A stretch of 28,289 bases of DNA, from positions 1-28,289 of the forward strand of contig JBEDUI010000123.1 of the NCBI GenBank assembly GCA_040414495.1, read 5' to 3'. Below the pieces are notes generated by a model. The model saw only the letters and a list, made by a program, of their open reading frames with translations. It was not told the DNA's origin and did not search any database. A program made the translations under genes and the position numbers. This DNA comes from DATAVB01 sp040414495 (GTDB lineage: Bacteria; Actinomycetota; Actinomycetes; Mycobacteriales; QHCD01). Positions 23,941 to 28,289 of the stretch are shown here, piece after piece (the stretch's first letter is position 1; the number at the start of each line of letters is the position of its first letter).

Positions 23941-25595
23941 GACCACAGCGCCCGGTAGGCGGGCTCGGACCATAACGCCTCGTGTGGCGCGATCGCCCGG
24001 ATGGCGCCCTTTTCCAACCACACCACGCGATCGGCGGCGGCGGCCGTCGCGGCCCGATGCGCCACGACGAGGCGGGTACGACCGGGCAGTACCTCGGCCA
24101 GCGCCGCGGTCACCTCGGCCTCGGTCGCCGTGTCCAGGCTGGAGGTGGCGTCATCGAGTACGAGTACGCGGGCCTGCTGGGCCACCACGCGGGCCAGGCC
24201 GATGCGCTGCTGTTCGCCGCCAGAGAGCGGCACGTCGACTAAAGGGGTGCGGTATCCGCCCGGCAGCCGGCGGATGAACCCGTCGGCGTGCGCGGCCAGG
24301 GCGGCCGATTCGATCCCGCTCGAGGCCGCGTACCCGATCGCCTCGGCGACCGTGGCGCCGACGAGCGCCGGCCGCTCGAACGCGTACCCCACCGCCGACC
24401 GCAGCGCGGAACTGTCCAATGTGGATACCGGGCAGCCGTCGATCAACACCTCGCCCGAGTCGGGCTCGACGAGTCGGCCCAAAAGCCCGACCAGAGTGGA
24501 CTTTCCGGCGCCGCTCGGCCCGACCACGGCATACGTCGCACCGGCCGGGACCGTCATCGAACACCGATCGAGCACGAGCCGGTCCTGGATCGACACACTC
24601 ACCGACCGCAACTCGACCTCGCCGGGTCCATCCGGCAATTCGCCGTCCCGCCGGACAACCGGGACATCGGCGGCCAGCTCCGCGACTCGGCCAGCGCCGG
24701 CGCGGGCCTGGGCCAGTTCGGCCAGCGCGTCGATCTGCTCGATCGCGCCGAGGACGATCGTCGCGTACCCGATCGCGGCGACCAGGTCGCCCGGACTGAT
24801 GCGGCCCGCGCTCACCGACCACCCGGCCACCGCGAGCACAGCGACCTGCAATACCGAGATCAGCAGGCCAAACGCCCACGCTATTCGTTTCTGTAGTTCC
24901 CAGGTCGCAATTCCCGCGCTGCGCAGCCGATCCAGCGGCCCCAGTACCCGGTCGACCTCGGCCGTGGCGGTGCCACTGGCTCGGATCGTGCGCAGCCCCG
25001 CCAGCGCGTCCGCGAGCCGGTCGGCGATCTCGCCCTGCGCCGTCTGATAGTCCGTATATGCCTTGGTCGAGCCGCGGGCGAACGGCCGCAGCACCAGCAC
25101 GGTCACCGGCAATCCGACCAGCAGCGTCACCGGCAGCGTCCAGTCGATCAACCCGAGGGCTATCAGCGCGACGACCGTGGACAGCGCGGTCGTGCAGGCT
25201 ACGAGGACCAGCGGCAGCACCCGCCCGGCCGCGGTGGCGCCGGTCGTGATCCGGGATGTCGCCTCGCCGGGCGGAAATCGCCGCTGGCCGGGCAGACCGG
25301 CGGCGAGCAGGCCCACCACCATCCGGCGCCGCAGCCACGCCGTTGTGCCCGCGGCGCCGGCGGTGCCGGCCAGTTGACCGACCACGTCGGCAATCGCGAT
25401 CGCGGCCAGCACGACGGCGAGTTCGACGACCGCCACCGTAAGTCGGTCATGATGCAGCAACGCGGCATCCAATGCCCGGCCGAGCGTCGCCGGCAACAGC
25501 AGGCTGGCAGCGGTCGACACCGAGGCGGTGAGGACCGCGGCGACCAGCCACCGCCGGCCGGCCGAAACCGCCGACAGCAGCACTCGATCGGACAT
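23937..25595 (-). CDS. ABC half-transporter with Asp in place of catalytic Glu (exporter subunit 1)
   Basis: A 552-residue half-transporter with an N-terminal membrane domain (six helices, about 10-300) and an ATPase with Walker A GPSGAGKST (Lys365), canonical signature LSGGEQQ and H-loop VAHRAAT. Walker B ends in LDDAT, with Asp482 in place of the catalytic Glu. The Q-loop reads YAFERP, lacking the usual Gln. This is the degenerate-site subunit expected of a heterodimeric exporter; the next gene supplies the complementary half. The start at 25595 is fixed by AAGGAG 9 bases upstream; a longer frame from 25709 runs through noncoding DNA. It follows the precursor gene by 165 bases containing a hairpin and direct repeats. 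Confidence 0.87.
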   Translation of the reverse strand: MSDRVLLSAVSAGRRWLVAAVLTASVSTAASLLLPATLGRALDAALLHHDRLTVAVVELAVVLAAIAIADVVGQLAGTAGAAGTTAWLRRRMVVGLLAAGLPGQRRFPPGEATSRITTGATAAGRVLPLVLVACTTALSTVVALIALGLIDWTLPVTLLVGLPVTVLVLRPFARGSTKAYTDYQTAQGEIADRLADALAGLRTIRASGTATAEVDRVLGPLDRLRSAGIATWELQKRIAWAFGLLISVLQVAVLAVAGWSVSAGRISPGDLVAAIGYATIVLGAIEQIDALAELAQARAGAGRVAELAADVPVVRRDGELPDGPGEVELRSVSVSIQDRLVLDRCSMTVPAGATYAVVGPSGAGKSTLVGLLGRLVEPDSGEVLIDGCPVSTLDSSALRSAVGYAFERPALVGATVAEAIGYAASSGIESAALAAHADGFIRRLPGGYRTPLVDVPLSGGEQQRIGLARVVAQQARVLVLDDATSSLDTATEAEVTAALAEVLPGRTRLVVAHRAATAAAADRVVWLEKGAIRAIAPHEALWSEPAYRALWS

Positions 25596-25649
25596 CGAGA
25601 TGCGCTCCTTCCCGGCACGCCCGCACACAATTAGCCGAGATGGGTGCCG

Positions 25650-25677
25650 GATTGTTTTGCGGCATGCGATTGTTTTG
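25650..25677. repeat. Two direct 10-base repeats, 18 bases apart
   Basis: GATTGTTTTG occurs at 25650-25659 and 25668-25677 in the precursor-transporter intergenic region, with the GCATGC palindrome between them (25662-25667). AT-rich direct repeats in otherwise GC-rich DNA may be a tandem binding site for a regulator of the exporter genes. Confidence 0.45.
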
Positions 25678-25725
25678 GGAGGGGTACGGGGGCAGCCCAT
25701 GCATGCCACCCCCGCACCCCGGTCC

Positions 25726-25757
25726 GGTCGGCCGCGTCAGTCAGGACGCGGCCGGCC
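25726..25757 (-). terminator. Hairpin just after the precursor gene
   Basis: Arms 25726-25738 and 25745-25757 pair over 13 bp (one G-T wobble) around the loop AGTCAG. The stem starts 3 bases beyond the precursor stop and has no U tract. It probably acts as a partial terminator or 3' stabiliser, giving more precursor than exporter mRNA. Confidence 0.6.
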
Positions 25758-25760
25758 CCC

Positions 25761-25904
25761 TTACAGCGCCAGGATGGTCACCAGACAGCTGATCACGCAG
25801 GTGATCAGCCCACAGTTGACACCACCACCGTGGCCACCAAGCTCGATCGACTCGATCTCGGGCAGCTCCTCCAGCGCGGCGACGTCAATCGTCAGCTCCG
25901 ACAT
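25761..25904 (-). CDS. RiPP precursor peptide (lanthipeptide-like), 47 residues
   Basis: The peptide has an acidic, Leu/Ile-rich leader (MSELTIDVAALEELPEIESI, then EL), a Gly-rich linker GGHGGG (residues 23-28) and a hydrophobic core VNCGLITCVISCLVTILAL. A very strong ribosome-binding site (GGAGGAGG) lies inside the end of the peptidase gene, and the ATG follows that gene's TGA after one base. A more upstream ATG stops after five codons. The core holds three Cys (31, 36, 40) and three Ser/Thr (35, 39, 43) and no charged residue. Leader style, linker and neighbours fit class III/IV lanthipeptide precursors, but the S-x2-S-x3-C motif is absent. Pro15 is a potential cleavage site for the neighbouring prolyl-oligopeptidase-type enzyme. 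Modification chemistry is inferred. Confidence 0.82.
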   Translation of the reverse strand: MSELTIDVAALEELPEIESIELGGHGGGVNCGLITCVISCLVTILAL

Positions 25905-25905
25905 G

Positions 25906-27510
25906 TCATTCACCTCCTCCCCTACTCGTTATCTGCTCGCCCGCCGGCTGGCTGGCGATGTCTGTGAGAAACCCGATCAACCGATTGGCGGGATCAGGTT
26001 CGGTGAGCGGATCGTGGCCGGCGCCGGGCACCTCGACGTACGTCGCGGTCGGCATCAGCTCGGCCAATTCACGCGAATGTGCGACCGGGATAACGGTGTC
26101 GGCCGACCCGTGCATGAGCAGTACGGGAGCACGGACCCGGTCGGCGAGCGCACTCAGGTCCCGGGGCCCGCGCTCGTCGACGTACATTTCCTTACCACCC
26201 AGGCGATCCAGCAGCGCACGCACCCGCGCGCCGGCATCGGCGTACAGTCGGCGGCCAGACAGGAACGGGGCCACGACCGCGGCCCGCTCCCACCGATCCG
26301 GGTGCAGCGCCAGGGCAAGCAACGCGAGGTACGCGCCGTAACTCGCGCCGAAAAGCCTTACCGGGCGGCCTATTTCGCTTGCCACCGCGACAACGTCGTC
26401 GAGGTCCGGGCCGCCCCACGCGACGGTGCCGCCGTAACCTCGGCTGCCGCGCGGATTCACCGCCACCACCGCGAGCCCGGCCCTGGCGAGGTGGCGCAGC
26501 AGCGCATCGGACTCCAGCTGCCAGGCCGCGTCCGGGCCGCCGTGCAGAGCCAGCAGCACCGGCTGTGTGTCCGGCTCCCCATAACAAACGGTGTCGACAC
26601 CGCCGAATGTGCGAGGGTACGGCCGCGGCCCGGTCACCGCCCCGGCGTGCAGCATCCGGAATTCCGGCGCTATTTCGGCGATTCCAGCCGGATGGTCCGG
26701 CCCGGCGAACGGGAACCGCAGCCCGGCGCTCGTCCACGACGCGGTGCCGCCGACCGTACCGTCGGGCAGCGGAATCTCCTGTACGGCAAGGGTTTCCAGG
26801 TCAAGCGTCGCCAGCCCGGAGCGCATGCCCCGCTCGGTGCGGAACAGCACCTGCCGGCCGGTCGGATCCGTGGTCAGCGGCCAACCCGTGAGCCCGTCCA
26901 GTGGCAGTGGCGGATTTCCCTTGCGTACCAAGACAATCCGGTTCAGGCTGTCGCCGGCGAGCGCCCCGTCCGGCGATATCGCGACCACCAACCGGAGCGT
27001 GGGGTGTTCGGGCCAGAGCAGGTCCGCGATGCCGGTCGCCAGGTCGAGTTCGACCGCCCGGACAACGCCACCGAGCGTCTGGTTGGCGCCGAGCCGATCC
27101 GGGCCGAGCCAGCTACCGCCGGCCAGCAGTCCGGGCAGCGTCAGGACCTTGCGCAACCCGGATTCGGTCACGCGCCATACGGTCGACTCGGGCTCGCCGG
27201 TGGTGCTGATCGCGATCGCGATGCCGCCGGGATCCTCGATGAGCCGCAACCCCAGCGCCATAAGGTGTTCGGCCACCGCGTCGCCGATGATCTGCTGACC
27301 GCCTTTGGTCGGCTGGCAGAGCAGCACGCGGCCCTCGTCGTCCACCAGCGGCTGCGCCTGTATTCCGTTTACTTCCAGCGGCAGCATTTCCGGTTCCGTG
27401 ACGGGATCCAACGCCCACCGCTCGACCCACGGCCGACCGGTTGCCTCGCTGGCCAGAGCGACTGCGAACCGTCCCCGCGGCGAAAATCGAAAGCTCGTGC
27501 GGCTGCTCAT
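25906..27510 (-). CDS. Prolyl-oligopeptidase-type S9 serine peptidase, candidate leader peptidase
   Basis: A 534-residue protein without signal peptide, so cytoplasmic. The N-terminal part (about 1-285) is strand-rich, like a beta-propeller gate. The C-terminal alpha/beta-hydrolase domain holds Ser390 (FGASYGAY), Asp471 (HGSADTVIP) and His499 (GAGHDPL), with LALHGGPDA forming the oxyanion region. In flavipeptin biosynthesis the POP-family FlaP removes a class III leader after Pro; this gene sits in an equivalent place, directly before the precursor. Its ATG overlaps the TGA of the cyclase gene by 4 bases, and its last codons contain the ribosome-binding site of the precursor gene. The propeller part is shorter and more divergent than in generic S9 enzymes. 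Leader cleavage is inferred from context. Confidence 0.85.
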   Translation of the reverse strand: MSSRTSFRFSPRGRFAVALASEATGRPWVERWALDPVTEPEMLPLEVNGIQAQPLVDDEGRVLLCQPTKGGQQIIGDAVAEHLMALGLRLIEDPGGIAIAISTTGEPESTVWRVTESGLRKVLTLPGLLAGGSWLGPDRLGANQTLGGVVRAVELDLATGIADLLWPEHPTLRLVVAISPDGALAGDSLNRIVLVRKGNPPLPLDGLTGWPLTTDPTGRQVLFRTERGMRSGLATLDLETLAVQEIPLPDGTVGGTASWTSAGLRFPFAGPDHPAGIAEIAPEFRMLHAGAVTGPRPYPRTFGGVDTVCYGEPDTQPVLLALHGGPDAAWQLESDALLRHLARAGLAVVAVNPRGSRGYGGTVAWGGPDLDDVVAVASEIGRPVRLFGASYGAYLALLALALHPDRWERAAVVAPFLSGRRLYADAGARVRALLDRLGGKEMYVDERGPRDLSALADRVRAPVLLMHGSADTVIPVAHSRELAELMPTATYVEVPGAGHDPLTEPDPANRLIGFLTDIASQPAGEQITSRGGGE

Positions 27511-28289
27511 CGGACCACCTCGTCGAGCATCCACGCACGTGGCCCACCGGCTTCGAGGCGGTGCAGAAAGTCCAGCACACCGGCCAATCCGATGTTGTAG
27601 TCGGCCACGATCGCCCGGCCGGTCTCGTCCGCGACCACATACCGGTCCTCGATCCGGGCGGTACGGATCGCCAGCAGATCGGCGAAATCACGCGCCCACT
27701 GCCCGTATTTCGGCTCGTCGAGTACGTCGGCGGCATCGAGCAGGAATTGCCCATTGCCGGCGAGCCCGTGGCAGGCCGAGGGCAGCGACTGCCAGCGGGC
27801 CTTGTATGTGGCCGTTGCCGCGCCAGCGCCGGCGGCGGCGAATCGCTCTTCACCGGTACCGGCGTAAAGCGCGAGCAGGAAAGTACCCACGCCGGACGAG
27901 CCATTGCACCAATGCCCCAGCCGGGTCGTGTCGGCCGGACCGGCGGACCACCAGAGGGCATCGCCGTCCGAGTCGGCCACGGCCACCAGACCGTCACCTG
28001 CTTTGCGGGCCAACTCGACGTACTCAGCCCGGTCAAGCGCTTTCCCAGCGGCCAAAAGGAAATAGGCGATACCAGCCGTACCGTGCGCGAAACCGTAATG
28101 CACGGTTCCGGCGAACCGGGACGGGAAGCTGGCCGGAACAGTCCATAGTGGACCGTTCTCCCCGGTACGAGCCGAAGCGACCAGGGAGCGCGCATAGTCG
28201 TCCGCGCGAGCAAGCAACGCGGATTCGCCGGTCAGCTGCCAGATGCGCAGGTGTGCCATCCCGGCCCCGGCCAGGCCGTGCGCCACATC
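27507..28289 (-). CDS. LanC-type cyclase, C-terminal part (5' end outside window)
   Basis: 260 residues are visible and the frame stays open at the right edge. The chain has LanC alpha-toroid repeats (AHGLAGAGMAHL, HYGFAHGTAGIAYFLLAAG, WCNGSSGVGTFLLALY, ACHGLAGNGQFLLDAAD). All three zinc ligands of LanC proteins are present: the Cys of WCNG (27906-27908) and the Cys-His of ACHG (27768-27773). The end, NIGLAGVLDFLHRL followed by WMLDE, resembles the C-termini of kinase-cyclase synthetases. The missing part probably carries lyase and kinase domains (LanL or LanKC), but a stand-alone LanC or LanM cannot be excluded. Classical class III enzymes lack the zinc ligands, so class IV is favoured. First visible gene of the RiPP operon. 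Confidence 0.85.
   Translation of the reverse strand, partial: DVAHGLAGAGMAHLRIWQLTGESALLARADDYARSLVASARTGENGPLWTVPASFPSRFAGTVHYGFAHGTAGIAYFLLAAGKALDRAEYVELARKAGDGLVAVADSDGDALWWSAGPADTTRLGHWCNGSSGVGTFLLALYAGTGEERFAAAGAGAATATYKARWQSLPSACHGLAGNGQFLLDAADVLDEPKYGQWARDFADLLAIRTARIEDRYVVADETGRAIVADYNIGLAGVLDFLHRLEAGGPRAWMLDEVVR

Noticed and set aside
25905..25909. Upstream ATG of the precursor (overlapping the peptidase stop)
   Set aside because: Its frame stops after five codons, so the ATG at 25904 is the only workable start.
25528..27600. A 690-codon plus-strand open frame
   Set aside because: It is antisense to the peptidase and precursor genes, has arginine/glutamine-rich low-complexity translation and no ribosome-binding site. 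The minus-strand genes have full catalytic motifs.

Overview
The window is high-GC DNA with strong G/C preference at third codon positions, GTG/TTG starts, short purine-rich ribosome-binding sites and U-tract-less hairpin terminators. These features, together with twin-arginine and lipobox exports, point to an actinomycete (Actinomycetota). I cannot name the genus. No rRNA, tRNA, CRISPR array, insertion sequence or phage gene was seen.

Left part (1-6001): a secreted LppX/LprG-like lipoprotein and an M20 metallopeptidase on the minus strand. Divergent from them are a large exported S8 serine protease with extra C-terminal modules and an aldo/keto reductase. The 219-base gap after the reductase holds two perfect 14-bp inverted repeats and a possible decayed gene end.

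Middle part (6221-17986): a carbohydrate or sugar-acid uptake and catabolism locus. It contains a secreted beta-propeller protein, a CUT1-type ABC importer (lipoprotein plus two permeases), a D-2-hydroxyacid dehydrogenase, an LLM flavin oxidoreductase, a DapA-like lyase/aldolase, an enolase-superfamily enzyme and a regulator. The last three overlap or nearly overlap as one operon. Three intergenic copies of a 20-bp dyad (GTTWCGG-N6-CCGAAAC) lie on the promoters of the propeller gene, of the importer/dehydrogenase pair and of the LLM/lyase pair. They tie these genes into one apparent regulon, probably controlled by the regulator that ends the operon. A DUF4234-type membrane protein follows.

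Right-middle part (18499-22231): a glycoside hydrolase family 76 protein under a promoter with a LacI-type operator, a strong terminator, then a Tat-exported GxGYxYP-family putative glycosidase. These probably release sugars outside the cell.

Right part (22228-28289, minus strand): a lanthipeptide-like biosynthetic cluster that runs off the right edge. In transcription order it has a LanC-type cyclase (5' end missing), a prolyl-oligopeptidase-type S9 peptidase, a 47-residue precursor peptide, and two ABC half-transporters that look like an asymmetric heterodimer. The precursor core has the pattern C-x3-T-C-x2-S-C-x2-T, in which Cys precedes its nearest Ser/Thr. This is opposite to the usual lanthionine order and lacks the class III S-x2-S-x3-C signature, while the cyclase keeps all three zinc ligands. 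This cluster is the best candidate for an undescribed system in the window.
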